Shown here one piece after another: positions 1-10,639 of a DNA stretch of 64,000 bases. The DNA lies in the NCBI GenBank assembly GCA_009760855.2, contig WPIO01000009.1:6983001-7047000 (forward strand), read 5' to 3'. This stretch comes from Cristatella mucedo (taxonomy: Eukaryota; Bryozoa; Phylactolaemata; Cristatellidae). Under the pieces are notes generated by a model. That model did no database searches, was not told the DNA's origin, and saw only the letters and a program-made list of their open reading frames with translations. Each line of letters starts with the position of its first letter. Within the stretch, counting starts at the first letter, position 1. Made by a program: the position numbers and the translations under genes.

Positions 1-75
1 AGCGCCTAGAGAGAGATTAAGTTCTCCGAGGGCGCTTTATCAAGTGAATTATTATTATTATTATTATTTTTATTA
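1..75 (+). mobile_element. LINE family A, 3' terminus cut by window edge
   Basis: The window opens inside the terminal hairpin that ends all family A LINEs here: AGCGCCTAGA, then a purine-rich loop, then GGGCGCTTTATCAAG, followed by an (ATT)n tail. The rest of this copy lies to the left of the window. It matches the ends at 56.6, 58.7 and 61.5 kb almost base for base. Confidence 0.8.
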
Positions 76-289
76 TCCAACATGAGATATGTTCACAGAG
101 CCGATGAAAGCGTTAGGTCTTTCAATTTTAAAATCAAACTTGGTTCTTCAATAACCAGTACGGTGATTTCATTGTTATTAAATTATAGAAACTTTGCCAC
201 TATCCATGAGCGGAAGTCGCGAATACAGGCAGGAAGAAAGTTAAGAGAATTAGACGTGTTGGGGCACTAGCAGTAATCGAAGCAAAGGG

Positions 290-435
290 AGCTGTTTTGG
301 TCTGGCTGTTAAGGTGCTCACCTCGACCTAGGTGTGACTGAGGTCGAGGGCTCGAGCACGGAGGCATATGTGAACTGCCTGAATAGAGATTAAGTTCTCT
401 TGGGCGCTATTTGAATGAATTATATATTACTACTT
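290..435 (+). mobile_element. tRNA-derived SINE (SINE-1), copy 1
   Basis: The head carries a degenerate box A (GGCTGTTAAGGTGCTC) and a box B-like block (GGGCTCGAGCACGG), the order expected of an RNA polymerase III promoter derived from a tRNA. The 3' part (CTGCCTGAATAGAGATTAAG ... TTGGGCGCTAT) is the same hairpin that ends family A LINEs, followed by an AT-rich tail. Other copies are at 23.8, 44.1 and 46.7 kb. It is non-coding and more decayed than the 44.1-kb copy. Confidence 0.75.
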
Positions 436-540
436 AGTGTCACGTGCAAAAAAGTGAAAGCCAACTTTGTGTATCCCAATCACATTGGCAATTGAGAGTT
501 ATCATTAGCATAGTTATTATTAGCCTCGATAATCTTCTTC

Positions 541-1110
541 GAATTGCTATCCTTTTTCTGATCGCCGACCTGCACTGACTACCAGTCAAAAATCCGATTT
601 AATTTAAGATTTTTTTGCTAACTTTAAGATCCCTTCATTCTTTGGCCCCAAGCTACCTATCAGATCTACGCCCCCACTATGCCAAGCAACCTACAACTCG
701 CTTTTTGGAAACTAACTGTTAGCTTATACCTCGTGCCAACCTCAAATCCTGCTGAGACCCTGCATTTATTTCATAGGCGGCCAAATCCTGGAACTCACAC
801 CCGAGTTAAGTTACGACATACCTTAGCTTGACCACATTTAAAAAGAAATTATAGACACACCTATTTACGACAGAATTTTGTGGGTCCCTGTGATTCGTCT
901 TTTATCCACTTATGCCTGCTGACAATGTTGCTTGCCACACTAACCACACTTGCATTCTGATCCAGTGCATGTCACCCTTAACCATCTTATTCAAGTTATT
1001 TATCAAGCATAATACTACTCACTATTTCACAGTGTTTCCCTTGCAGCCAATATAAAGCGATTAATAAGTGATCGGGTTCTCCGAGGGCGCCTTATCAAGA
1101 GTAATATAAT
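541..1110 (+). mobile_element. LINE family A, 3' fragment
   Basis: A 5'-truncated, decayed copy that aligns with the C-terminal coding end and 3' untranslated region of family A (compare 60.95-61.54 kb). It keeps the GCCGACCTGCACTG ... ACCAGTCAA block, the GTGGGTCCCTGTGATTCGTC block after the end of the coding region, and a mutated terminal hairpin near 1055-1105. No open reading frame survives. Confidence 0.75.
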
Positions 1111-2219
1111 AATTATCTTTAACTAGTTAAATTAACATCTAATTCCAGTGAAAATGTTATAAAGTCTTCGTAACAATTTCAGTTGTGACATGCATTATCA
1201 CTGAATGTGTGCAGATGAGATATAACCTTATTTTATTCTCATGTAAAACATCATATCACCCTATTAAAATAGTTGCGTTAATAACTTGGACAGCTACAAG
1301 ATGGCAAACCCAGCGTCTTGCTCAGTGTAGCTGATAATGTAATAATAATATGATATATTTTAATAGCACCCCAAGAAAACATAATCTTCATTCAGTCACT
1401 TAAACTGTGCCTCGGGGCGTGAGAACATGACCTCATCCAGAGTTTTGTCGGGTCGAGCTCCTTAAATGCTGCACCACACCAGCTCACCTGTTTGACTAAA
1501 ACGCTAACCACTTTACCTTTCAGCATCTCCACATCAACAAATCCAGAACTCCTTCAGTGGTTTTGTAGCATAACCTTAACATCAGACTCCCTATTAGAAA
1601 TCTTAATGTTTCTTTTTCCCCTAACATTTTCCACAGTCTTACCAAAGAAAACGTTGATTAACTGTTTCATAAGTTGTTCTGAAAGATACACTATGTCTTT
1701 TTTCGTCGATTGGCATTGTACTAATTATAAACTAGATTTAAGGCCACAGAACGCAACATCGCTCATAAAGATACAGAAATACATCGGCACATGAGTATTC
1801 TTGTATCCGAAATTTGTTTAGGCAGAGTTCCCACTGCACAATTATTGCAGGAATCCGGGATGCAGAGTGGCTATTCTTATGGGGAAGTATTCCTGTACAC
1901 GATAGTCTTATAGGCAGAGACGATGGCAACCATCTTGTGCGTCGAGTAATCTACCCGACTTTTTTACAACACGCTCGTTTAGCTCCGATTCGGATAGCGA
2001 GCCATGGTAACCGGTATCACCTCTTGTTTGAGATGGTTAGATGAAGCTTACACGTAGACAACGTTTCGGCTTGCACCTCTCTGGTGTGTCACGACACGAG
2101 AACATTCGCCGGTCCCTGCCGAGAGCAAGCATTTTTCTATGCCTTGACTTCGCGGGGGCCAACGTAATGAATTTGATCATTGAGATCTAACTCTAACTAA
2201 CCCAATGATATGACTCGAC
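1111..2219. other. No gene recognised
   Basis: Only short reading frames under about 100 codons occur on either strand and none resembles a known family. No clear repeat was matched to the rest of the window. It may be unique sequence or very old repeat. Confidence 0.4.
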
Positions 2220-2505
2220 TTTGAGTTTAAAACTAATCGTCGACTAAAATGCAATACAGACCACTAAGTCGGTCCTATCTTGCGACAAAAACATGCACAT
2301 ATGACGCCGTCAATCGGCCACAGACGAATCATTCACGAAGCACCTATCTTAGCACCAGTGGACTGCAGTTCGGGCACCCTGGCTACGAGGCATTCAAGGA
2401 GTGACTAAGCCATCCATTTGTAATCCTAGCTGATTAAACAGCCTCTTTTTGAATAGCCACAGAAGAGCATTTACGGCTATTACCAACGCTTGCAGTGGTG
2501 ATAAA

Positions 2506-2595
2506 GGATCGCCCACAGCAGGAATCGAACCCACGACCTCGGGACCAAGGTTGTGAAAGCAACCGCCTTACCCAGTGCGCCATCACGGCGTCCCG
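2506..2595 (-). mobile_element. tRNA-like head of a second SINE type (SINE-2)
   Basis: Read on the minus strand this is a tRNA-like sequence of about 90 bases. It has box A TGGCGCACTGGGTAAGG near 2566-2583, a possible anticodon stem GGTTG/CAACC, an extended variable region, and a perfect box B GGTTCGATTCC at 2521-2531. It is followed (towards 2265) by about 250 bases shared with 24.4-24.6 kb, where the tRNA part has decayed. A further trace is at about 8650-8720. It is a SINE head rather than a working tRNA, since the T stem is mispaired. Confidence 0.65.
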
Positions 2596-3199
2596 AGAAG
2601 CGGCACGGGGAGGGGTCGAATGTTGGCCTCCATCATGGCTTGAAAGCTGGCGAGCGGAATGAGCCGGCCACTGTGTCTAAGCTCTCTCTTGGGCAGCTAC
2701 GCTGCTTGTCAAACCGGACGGCCTCTAGGGGGCAGGGGTGCGAGCCGGCAGGCGCTGCAGCTAGAGAACTCGGACTCGTGTGAAAAACGTCCTCTGACTA
2801 GTGGCCGCCAGACCAGGGTGAGCTTATGCATCGTGTTGTTGGTGAGAAGTAATGCACAGAAGCAGATGAAGGCAGCGAGATGCAGGCACTTGCCTTTCAG
2901 GATTGACTTCATTTTCTTGGTCTGACCCATGTCTGATATTTTATATTTGGTCAGCTCGGGTTATTAGCCCTCGAGCTTGTATCCTCACTGAGTTCCTGCG
3001 AATAAATACTCTTCACGAGGTTTGAGAGAGTCAGCAATGCAGACAAGGTACTTAGAAGAAAGGCTGTTAGCCCCTGGGTCTTTGAATAGGGCTAAGATAG
3101 TCGCACTTCACAACCAGTTCTTGGATTAGAGTCCTACAGCTGGCTATCCTTAATTGCCAGCAACAAACTGGTTGATAGCAGCTAATGCTCTTTCGTCGA

Positions 3200-4060
3200 A
3201 ATATCAGTAAGAATTTTTGAGCAGCCGGTTTTACCTTTTTGTTTTACTTTACAGCTGTGCTACAGGGTTCATGGAGGTGACCTAGTCAAAAGGCATCACA
3301 ATGCTTTTTCACAGAATACAAACAGTCCATATTTCTGCAACTTTCTTTTCGCCGGTCTACCCGCCTATTCAATCATACTCGTACATTTTGTGCAATACAG
3401 AAACACCTGGGCATTGTACTTTCTTTTAAATATCAGAAAGTAAGGGGTATGCGGTAACGACATTTGCTATGGAGGTTCAGGACTGGAAACGCACAGGCTG
3501 AAGATGTGATTTCCTAAAGATCTCAGGTCGGCTCAGAGTACATTTAAATGTTCTCATTCAGAGAAGTGATTCGTGCTATGTAAGCCTGACCCTAAAGTAT
3601 ATCCGATAGGTAAGCCGGAGTGAAAGAATGAATAGAATTAGGGTAAGTGAAACAACTTCAAAGTCGAAATCCCGATCGATAGGGACGTGGTGAAAGTCAG
3701 TGAGAAGTGAAGTAATATGGTAGAAGTGATTTTCGGGATATCAAGCCAAGCAGCAGAAACGTACACCAACTTTAAGCCTCTTATTGGGCTACAAAAAGAC
3801 TGTAAGTGGTTTTTACCGACCTAGAGACGGGCCCATTAGATTCGTGGATCAGGTTGAATGCAGTATCCATATTTAGGCAAGCCGGCCGAATTTTGTGATG
3901 GTATTTAGTAGTCTAGTGACAGGTTACTTTGTAACCGGAGGCACAGATTGCAGCCCCAAACTTTGCAAAAGAAATGACGGCTATTCGTTCTAATTTGTAA
4001 CAAAATTTTTATAAAACCAGTAAGTTGGTTTTACGGTAATTCAATTTCAGAGTGTTTAGT
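3200..4060 (-). mobile_element. Very old family A-like LINE remnant
   Basis: The minus strand follows the layout of the family A C-terminal region (GGAAGCG ... CCAGGCTTTGG ... and the ACTTCAAAGTCGAAATC block) but with heavy divergence and no open frame. The same divergent version occurs at 25130-26010, so it predates the duplication and is distinct from the much better preserved copy that starts at 4119. Confidence 0.55.
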
Positions 4061-4335
4061 CCCATAAGACCACTAAGTGCGAATATCCGTATCGCATGCG
4101 GCAAGGAATAATAGAACTCATAATACTGCACTTGCTAAAGTGCCCTCAGAAAACTCAATCTCTTTCTAGGCACTTTACATTTGCTGCAACAAAACAACGT
4201 CGAATGATGAGTGATAAGATGCTTGATAAGAAATATGAATAATATGGTTAGGCGTGACCTGCACAGGGTCAGCATGCAAGTGTGGTTAGTGGTAGCATGC
4301 ACATTGTCAGCACACATAGGCACGTAAAAGACGAA

Positions 4336-4821
4336 TCACAGGGACCCATTAAATGCTGTCATAAATATGTGCGTTTTTAAGTTCCTTTTAAATGTGGTCA
4401 AGTCAGGGGATGTCGTGGCGCAAGTAGGAAGTGATTTCCAGGCTTTGGGAGCGTATGAAATACATGCATGGTCTTGAAAAGGATTTGACGTTTTACGAGG
4501 TATAGGTAAACGGTTTGAATCCGAAAAGCAGGTGGTGCGATACTTAACCTGGTGGTGCAGTAGATCAGATAGGTAGGCTGGAGCCAAAGAATAGAGGGAC
4601 TTCAAAGTGAGCAACAAAACCTTGAAGTCGATGCCTTGCTTGACTGCTAGCGAGTCCAGGTCGGTGAAAAGTGGTGTGTTGTGGCAGCTGAGACACTGGC
4701 GACAGACAAGCCTAGCTGCCGAGTTTTGCACCAGCTGGAAATGACTGATTGCACAGGCCGGTAGGCAAGCAAGCAGTGAGTTGCAGAAGTCAAGACGGGA
4801 TGTCCCAAATGCATCGACCAA
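4336..4821 (-). pseudogene. LINE family A, C-terminal domain of reverse transcriptase protein
   Basis: 161 open codons contain the family pattern: [10 protein letters not shown] (the Cys-bearing block after the polymerase), then VQNSAARLVC, PAYLSDLL, YAPKAWKSLP and finally TTFKRNLKTHIF just before the stop. The same blocks recur in the copies at 22.5, 56.0 and 61.2 kb. It is separated from the catalytic part at 4993-5514 by a frameshift and a stop. Confidence 0.8.
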
Positions 4822-4992
4822 CTTAGATGTGGTATCTCTGTCTCAACAAGCCCTAATTTTAGCTATGTCTTGTAGCTGAAAGTTGGTAGAATTGATTCTG
4901 GAGCTGATGTGGTCGTCTAACGAGACGTCACTTTCAAACATGGCACATAGATTTCGAGCTGAGTCAACAGGAGATATGCTGGTAGATCTAAT

Positions 4993-5514
4993 TTAGAGCG
5001 TCAGCCTTTCCCATTTTTGAAGCGAACTGGATTTGCCGAAAACTAGTAAGTTAGTTGTATCAGCATTTAGTTTTAGAGAGTTTGCTGTCATGAATGTGCG
5101 GATGTTATGAATACATGCAGCAAGTAAGTTGATAGAATTTGAGGTGCTCGAGGGCTTAGAGAGATCAAAGCAAATGTACAACTGAGTGTCATCCGCATAG
5201 AAGTGAAAGCCTAGATTTTGCTTGGCCATCGCATCAGCAAGAGAGGGAGTATAAACCGTGAAAAGAACCGGAGCTACGACGGAGCCCTGAGGTATTCCAT
5301 ATTTCAGAGTTACCTCGGAAGATATCTCTCTTTTCACATCAACACTCTGAAGTATCCCATCTATCCCATTGAAACAATCTGAACCATTGCAGGGCAGTGC
5401 CAGTGATGCCAATGGGAGATGAAAGGCACTTAAGAAGAACTTGGTGATCGATTGCACCAAAAGCTTCCGAAAGATCAAGCACAACAAGCAGAGATATTCT
5501 ACCCATGTCTGCAT
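4993..5514 (-). pseudogene. LINE family A, reverse transcriptase catalytic core
   Basis: 173 open codons hold the polymerase signatures GIPQGSVVAPVLFTVYT and YADDTQLY. The two Asp residues of YADD are the metal-binding pair of motif C. The motif A segment lies in the N-terminal 50 residues but is damaged by frameshifts. Further reverse transcriptase sequence continues in another frame at 5722-5937 (ends in TKAVVRPLL). It cannot encode an active enzyme as it stands. Confidence 0.85.
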
Positions 5515-6702
5515 TCCTAAGTTAATCGTCGCACACCCGAAGCAATGCTAACTCTGCGAAGTGATTAGCTCTATAGCCAGACTGGAACTTACTAGCAAGG
5601 TTTGTAGCTTCAATATACGAGTTCATCCAGTCTGCCACGATTCGTTCCAATGTCTTGATAGGAATGCTAGAAGGAAAACTGGGCGGTAGTTGTTCAACAT
5701 CTCTTGGTCGGATGTCGCTTTCTAAAGTAGCGGCCTGACTACAGCTTTTGTGAAAGGTTTTGAGACAAGACCTGAGGCTAATGATGTCCTAATGATGCTA
5801 TTTATGCGTGGCAGCAGCATACGAATGCAACGAAGGAGCAGCACAGTGGGAATAGGTGCTAAAGGACTTGCTGTCTTAATTGATTGGGATACGATCTTCA
5901 GGACGAGATCCCTACTGACCTGCTTCAATGAAGACAATGAGGTGCTGCAAGGAATTAAGGGTCAGCATCGCAAGGGGTGCTGATACCGCAGGTATGGACT
6001 CCTTGTCTATCTTCTTTACAAAGAATTGACAAAACCGATCAGCTTGGTTGTCACGGGGTTCATCTGACAATCAGCCAATCTGGGAGTGGTTAAGGAGATG
6101 GTTAATCGTAGACATCAACATTTTTTATTGTCCATCAATGATTCAACAATGTTTTAACATAAGCTAGACTTGGCCTTAGCATGGATCGATTGGTCCGAAC
6201 TACAGTAGTCCTGGTGCACCTGCAGATGGACAGTCAGTCCTGATCTTTCGCATCTTTTTTAAAGCTTTCACTTAGTAGAACTGGCTTATTTAATATCTGT
6301 GGTAAACCGTAGGCCGTCTGGGCGAGGGCTCACAGTACGCTTAGTCAGCGTTCCCAAATCGTCGAGCATGTCAGCTAGTATCGTGTTATTACTATCTACC
6401 AAGGATGACAGATCGTAGGGGACTTAGCAGTAGAAGCAAAGCGGATATTCTCGCATGGATAGCATAGATGTCAAGGGTCTTGAGGTTTTGCAATTCTGAT
6501 GTGATTTTAGAAGAGAAGGAGGTGCGCACATACTGTAGACGGAATGATATCTGCATGAGGTCAGATAAACAGGATTTATAATAATTGGCGATGACAAAGT
6601 GCAGTTGTGTGAGAAAATGTGGTCCTCCGCGTGACCCTTGATGTGAGTAGGGCCAAGCACATTAGCCACAAGATATACCGTGAGTCATTCAATGCACGAA
6701 AT

Positions 6703-7044
6703 TCAATGCTGAAAGATGTCAGATAAGTTATCTAAGTGAATGTTGAAATCACACACAATGAGGAAGGATAGATTTCTTGCACACAAAATTGAAATGAGAT
6801 AGAAGAAATCTGAGATAAAGGATTTAGTATCTGGTGGGCGATAGACTACTGCTACTATGAGTTGATTTTTTGGGTGAAACCAAGACAATTGATTTAAAAT
6901 ACTGCTTGGAGGGTACTGCAAACGTCTTGAAGTTGAATTTTGGACGAACGGTAACAGTATCTCCCAAGGGAGATAATATGGCTTATTTGATGCAACGTGT
7001 TGGAAAGCCTTGGGGATAAAATCACCACTACAGCCCTGAGTCAT
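6703..7044 (-). pseudogene. LINE family A, APE-type endonuclease fragment
   Basis: 113 codons include VAVVYRPPDTK and LIVCDFNIHLDN. These correspond to the YRPP and (G/C)DFN-H motifs of apurinic endonuclease-like domains of CR1/L2 LINEs, which nick the target site. The 5' part of the domain (TETW motif) is not intact. A downstream frame at 6424-6669 continues the domain in damaged form. Confidence 0.75.
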
Positions 7045-7354
7045 CCTCTTAAAAGTGAAATTTTCGATTTCCTCTGAATTTAATTGATAAGAGCTAGATT
7101 AAAAATAAGAAAGGCTTTGTCATCATTGTTTGATTACTCATACTCTATCATCTATCTAGGCTACGTGGATTGCTGTTGCACTTTGACAAGTGAATCCTGA
7201 ATTATCAGTCTGATATTTGACCTAAGACTTTGCAGTGCAGTGACAAGATGCCCCAAGCGAGACGGTAGGCACCTATGATTGAGTCAGTCCGCACTCCTCA
7301 GAACTTTTATATTCACTCATGATCGCGGTCTTAAAGCATTTTCATGATGATAAT

Positions 7355-7630
7355 AATAATAATAATACACTTAATAAAGCGCCCTCAGAGAACTTAATCT
7401 CGTTCTAGGCGCTTTACATTTGCTGCAAAGAGAAATGCTATTGAATGGTAAGTAAAATCATGCTTGAAAAACAACCACAATGAATTATCTGGTTCGGGGT
7501 GACATGCACAGGGTCAGCATGTAAATGTGGTTAGTGGCAGCATGCACAGTGTCAGCATGCATAAGCACATGAAGGACGAATCACAGGGACCCACTATATG
7601 CTGTCCTAAATAGGTGTGTTTTAAAGTTCC
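7355..7630 (-). mobile_element. LINE family A, 3' end only
   Basis: A severely 5'-truncated insertion: (ATT)n tail, perfect terminal hairpin (AAAGCGCC/GGCGCTTT) and about 220 bases of 3' untranslated region up to the GTGGGTCCCTGTGATTCGTC block. The flanks 7290-7340 and 7640-7700 align with continuous sequence at 26.33-26.45 kb, which lacks this insert, so the other copy preserves the empty site. Confidence 0.8.
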
Positions 7631-7699
7631 TAATTCATATCACGCCATGAACCTCATCATTTCGCATAGGCTGAAAAGCAAGCTCGCTGACTGACTAAA

Positions 7700-7805
7700 A
7701 ACGTGCGCAGAGTGGCATTCAATTGATAAGTAAGTCTCAGCCAGGACGAAGACGCTTCCATCTCACGACTCGAGGAGCCGGTTTCAAGTCTTGCAACAGG
7801 ACATC
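7700..7805 (+). mobile_element. Decayed tRNA-like block (SINE-3), copy 1
   Basis: Aligns with the tRNA-like block at 26478-26570: GACGCTTCCATCTCACGACT ... CCGGTTTCAAGTCTTGCAAC here against GCACTCCCTATTCCCGACTG ... GGGTTCGACTGTTGC there. The box B is mutated in this copy. It belongs to duplicated segment 1. Confidence 0.4.
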
Positions 7806-8829
7806 GTGATTGCACACTGCCCGTAGTGGCGATGGCAACAGCGTTAAGATTGTTCAGCCGTTTGTAGTTGAGGCTGTTGAATCAGAAGCCACAGATTTTC
7901 CATACAAATTAGGCTCACCATTAACTGCCGGTCATGCGACTAGTAATCCGTGCATGAAATGCATTACCCAAGGGTCGCCATTGTCCGATCTTTCAATTAT
8001 TTAATTTGATTTATTTCGACCAACTGAGTGAAGGCAAAGATGACTCCTCTTGCGTAAAATGGCAATGCATAGCTTACTGCAAGCTAATAGCCCTACGGGA
8101 TCATCAGCTGATGGATTACGACAACCAGGCTAGCAACTAAGCCAACTTAAGGGCTAGCTATATTGAGCAAATCACACTGTCCGTGAAAGGAAATAAGGGT
8201 GGAAATGTGAGAAACATGCCGTGTCTTTAACTCTATCTTAGTAATAAACGAACATATATACACTTACAGTGTATACAGCCATGAGTGCTTTTGCCTGTCC
8301 ATTGTCCACTCACAGTGTGTCTAGGAACAATTAAAGCTCCCAGGACTCTTTTTCTGTTAACGTTTCGTTTATATTATGCTAGTTGTTCTATCAGAAATAA
8401 AAATAAGCTGTGTCGCCTACGATTTTCACCCATGTAGTGAAGCATGCTTATGGAAGTTTAGTCTCGTTTTCACTTTTGCAGCAGCTGCATGACGGATGGA
8501 TGGGAAGCGAGCACGTAGCAGCTGACATCTGGCTACTGGCACAACCGAGCAGACGAGTTAATTCTCATTACAAAGGTGATTCGCTGATTCAGCAGCCTCA
8601 TTTATTTAGCGGCAGCAGAGCCTAAACCGCATACAATGGGCAAGTAGTCAAGGCTCACCCACAGCAGAATTCCATGCGACGTGGATCGTGAAGAACTGGC
8701 TCCTAATAGCTGGGGCAAGATACAGTACCCCTCAAGATATGGCGCAAAAGTAGCAGATCACATGGTTAGTGTTTAGTTTTAATATGCACCGAATCAGCGA
8801 ATATACTCAAGCGAAAAGCAAAACACGAG

Positions 8830-9240
8830 GACCCAGCGAGAACCCTCAATATGGACTTGCTGATTAATAGTCTGAAATAAAGGAGGACTTGGTACCTGGT
8901 GGGCAATAGACTACTGCCATCATTGGTCGCTTGTTGTCGAGTGAAATCTAGACAAAATATTCGCATAACTGCACGACTGCTTTGAGGCTATTGCAAACGG
9001 CTTGAAGTTGAAGTTCAAGCATGTGATAATGGTGACTTAACCTTTGGTTTTTCATTGATCGAGGGGTGAAAAAGACGGAGAAACCAGTCCGGGAGCGCCT
9101 TTAATTGTCGGGAGGTTCACCAGTTTTAGCCAAGATTCAGTCACGGCGAGAGGGTCGAGATCTTTTTAAAAATTAGGTCATTTGTTACTAGGTGTTTAGC
9201 CCACATTTAGTGAGGATTCAAAAGACAAGCAATAAGTTAG
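8830..9240 (-). mobile_element. Decayed LINE endonuclease region
   Basis: The 8870-9010 part aligns at the DNA level with the endonuclease region of the family A copy (6790-6950), including TGGTGGGC(A/G)ATAGACTACTGC and GCAAACGGCTTGAAGTTGAA. Upstream on the minus strand, 9090-9200 reads LAVTESWLK followed by a Pro/Gly-rich stretch, the expected TETW region. Frames are broken. Confidence 0.6.
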
Positions 9241-10630
9241 GCCGACAGATGTATTGCAGGCTTGATGAACTCTAAGCTAGAGAACATTAGAATGGAGCTT
9301 CAAAGTAGAAGCTGGCACTATGCATACACACTATCTGTTTGTCTCAGCCGACGAAAACTTAGCGACTTTGCAAATCTCTGTCAGAATAGCCGCTCAATAG
9401 CTTTACACGTTAAACATGTAGGAACACTAAGCTTGAACCGGAAGCAAATCCTGGCTATTGTATATTAAGCAAGGCGTTTGTATACAATTTAATTGCTTTA
9501 CATTTAATATTGATTTTAATTATAACAAACAAATTTTGACTAAACTTTTCCCAATTCCATTTACCTACTGATATTCTTCTTTTGCCTGGTAAGTCCCGAA
9601 TGTCTTGATAAACAGGATGCATTCATTACGCAATGTTTGATGGGGATCAGCTAACTTCTAGGCGCTTGCGAAATCTATCAAAGTATAGCAAAGTGGTGGT
9701 ACGTGATCGACACAGAATTCAACCACCCGTCTCGAGATTGTGGACTCAAGAGGCGGCTGGTCTATCTAACATTAGCGACCCGACGAGAAGCTCAACCTCG
9801 CAAGATTGTTGCTTGAAGAAGCCAAGTTAAAGTGAATGCACCTTTACCTGTCTCGAATCGAATCGCCGATCAAAGCAATTAAATAACTAAAGCCAATGCA
9901 ACAATGGATTTGAGCTTTATAGAAAATCGACTCCAACAATCTGCAGACATACTTTCAAGCAAAGCTAAAATTTCCTAAGGTTTCTTGAACACACTAATTG
10001 AGGAAAAATTGTAGACGTCTTGGAGCTCAGTGGTCTGAAGTTACCTGTTGAAATCCCGAGGTTGACCAAATGGACTCTCATTCTCCTTCTGTCTAGCAAT
10101 ATTAGTAGCAGCTACCAGTTCCACTAATTGCTGCGAGGTTTGTGCACAGAGGTTTGCTGGTATGATGGGTGTCATGTCTCGTTAGCACAAAGGAGCCGTT
10201 TACCGTTTCTGCTCCGTTGTAAGGACAGGTCACGTCGAGTTTCTTTAGCGAAGCCACTTCAAAAGCATTGACCGGTATAAATCTTTGAAGTGTGCATGGT
10301 AAGCAGGTTATCGGATCGGCACCCAGGTTCGACCACAAGCCTCGATACCCTCACAGATGCAGTAAACATGACACTTAGGAGTACCCCTGATGAACATGCT
10401 TCCTTGAGTTTTATCCCTTTGCATAGTCATGGAGATGCCATTTAATTTGTGAAAAAACTTCACAAGATTTGTCGTGTTAAGCCCATGCTTTAACGGCGTT
10501 TTAATAAAGTCTGTGTCAGATGATGATACGGTCAATTTCGAAGACTTGATTTGAGTCTGCACACAGAAGCTAAGAAAAGCCACGGATTCTTCCACTAGAA
10601 AACTGAAGTTCTGCCAGAAGGAACCAAAAC
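9241..10630. other. No gene recognised
   Basis: Short frames only (up to about 95 codons, minus strand, 10308-10595), without recognisable domains. No strong repeat match within the window was seen. Confidence 0.35.
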
Positions 10631-10639
10631 TGGTACCTA

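Larger units (their letters stand above)
4119..7330 (-). mobile_element. LINE family A, longest copy (endonuclease and reverse transcriptase)
   Basis: A CR1/L2-type non-LTR retrotransposon read right to left. Order on its own strand is 5' region (7330-7050), APE-type endonuclease (7044-6424), linker, reverse transcriptase (5937-4993), C-terminal domain (4821-4336), 3' untranslated region and terminal hairpin (4190-4119). Coding is broken by frameshifts and stops, so it is dead. The 3' end has the family hairpin with AAGTGCC for AAGCGCC and an AT-rich tail. The element would copy itself by target-primed reverse transcription in the nucleus. The 7.0-7.3 kb part also aligns with 26.04-26.34 kb, so its 5' end may belong to the older remnant. 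Confidence 0.8.
2220..8390 (+). repeat. Old duplicated segment 1, left copy
   Basis: Collinear with 24340-27290. Shared blocks in the same order are: 2220-2470 with 24340-24530 (CTACGAGGCATT common to both), 2830-3200 with 24740-25130 (GCACTTGCCTTTC, ATACTCTTCA), a decayed LINE at 3200-4060 with 25130-26010, 6985-7300 with 26041-26340, 7640-7800 with 26420-26570, and 8000-8390 with 26870-27290 (AAGATGACTCCTCTTGC, CATCAGCTGATGGATT). Family A LINEs at 4.1-7.6 kb interrupt this copy. It could be a segmental duplication or two copies of one long repeat. Confidence 0.6.

Noticed and set aside
2506-2595. Working tRNA gene
   Set aside because: The acceptor and T stems do not pair properly and the unit continues into a repeated 250-bp body.
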